This document shows positions 5,815 to 5,834 of a stretch of 5,834 nucleotides of DNA, one piece after another. Each line of letters opens with the position of its first letter. The first letter of the stretch is position 1. Source of the DNA: Clostridia bacterium. Its GTDB lineage: Bacteria > Bacillota_A > Clostridia > Oscillospirales > CAG-272. The stretch is taken from contig JAFQWB010000108.1 in the NCBI GenBank assembly GCA_017407725.1, positions 1 to 5,834 on the forward strand, written 5' to 3'. The notes beneath the pieces are model-generated. The model made no database searches. It was given only the letters and a program-made list of their open reading frames with translations, and was not told where the DNA came from. The translations under genes were made by a program, and so were the position numbers.

Positions 5815-5834
5815 ATGCTCAAAGCACCGATGAA
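5815..5834 (+). CDS. Possible start of the next gene, cut by the window edge
   Basis: An ATG at 5815 is preceded by AGGA (5806-5809) at 5-nt spacing and opens a frame reading MLKAPM to the window end. The ribosome site and spacing match other genes here. Only six codons are visible, so no product can be named. The 81 bp between the channel stop and this ATG contain no convincing terminator or consensus promoter. Confidence 0.4.

Overview
The window looks like chromosome of an anaerobic, probably gut-associated, member of the Clostridia (Firmicutes). The support is indirect: a glycyl radical enzyme, which is oxygen sensitive; strong AGGAG-type ribosome sites; textbook sigma-A promoters; AGA and ATA codons used freely at moderate GC; and an EndA-like lipoprotein nuclease of a kind familiar from Clostridia. 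No mobile element, phage gene, tRNA, rRNA or CRISPR array was seen, and coding density is high.

Left third (1-2347, minus strand): a two-gene operon. A complete 655-residue glycyl radical enzyme (GRE) is followed, through an ATGA stop/start overlap, by its radical-SAM activating enzyme, which runs off the left edge. The GRE has the Cys-x-Glu active-site pattern of dehydratase or decarboxylase-type GREs, not the Cys-Cys of pyruvate formate-lyase. It is about 100 residues shorter than characterised members, and I cannot assign its substrate.

Middle (2348-3302): a 130-bp divergent intergenic region and an AraC-family regulator with an N-terminal cupin sensor domain, transcribed rightward from a perfect TTGACA-17-TATAAT promoter. 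An 8-bp inverted repeat (TATAGCAA...TTGCTATA) has one arm on the -10 element of each divergent promoter, making it a natural candidate operator. The simplest reading is that the regulator senses a small metabolite, perhaps the GRE substrate, and switches on the GRE/activase pair.

Right half (3303-5834, plus strand): a conserved small protein of unknown function with its own extended -10 promoter; a lipoprotein carrying a DNA/RNA non-specific endonuclease domain and a small C-terminal Cys/His module; a terminator whose hairpin overlaps the promoter of the next gene; an MscS-type mechanosensitive channel; and the probable first few codons of another gene at the right edge. These look like housekeeping or surface functions with no evident link to the GRE operon.
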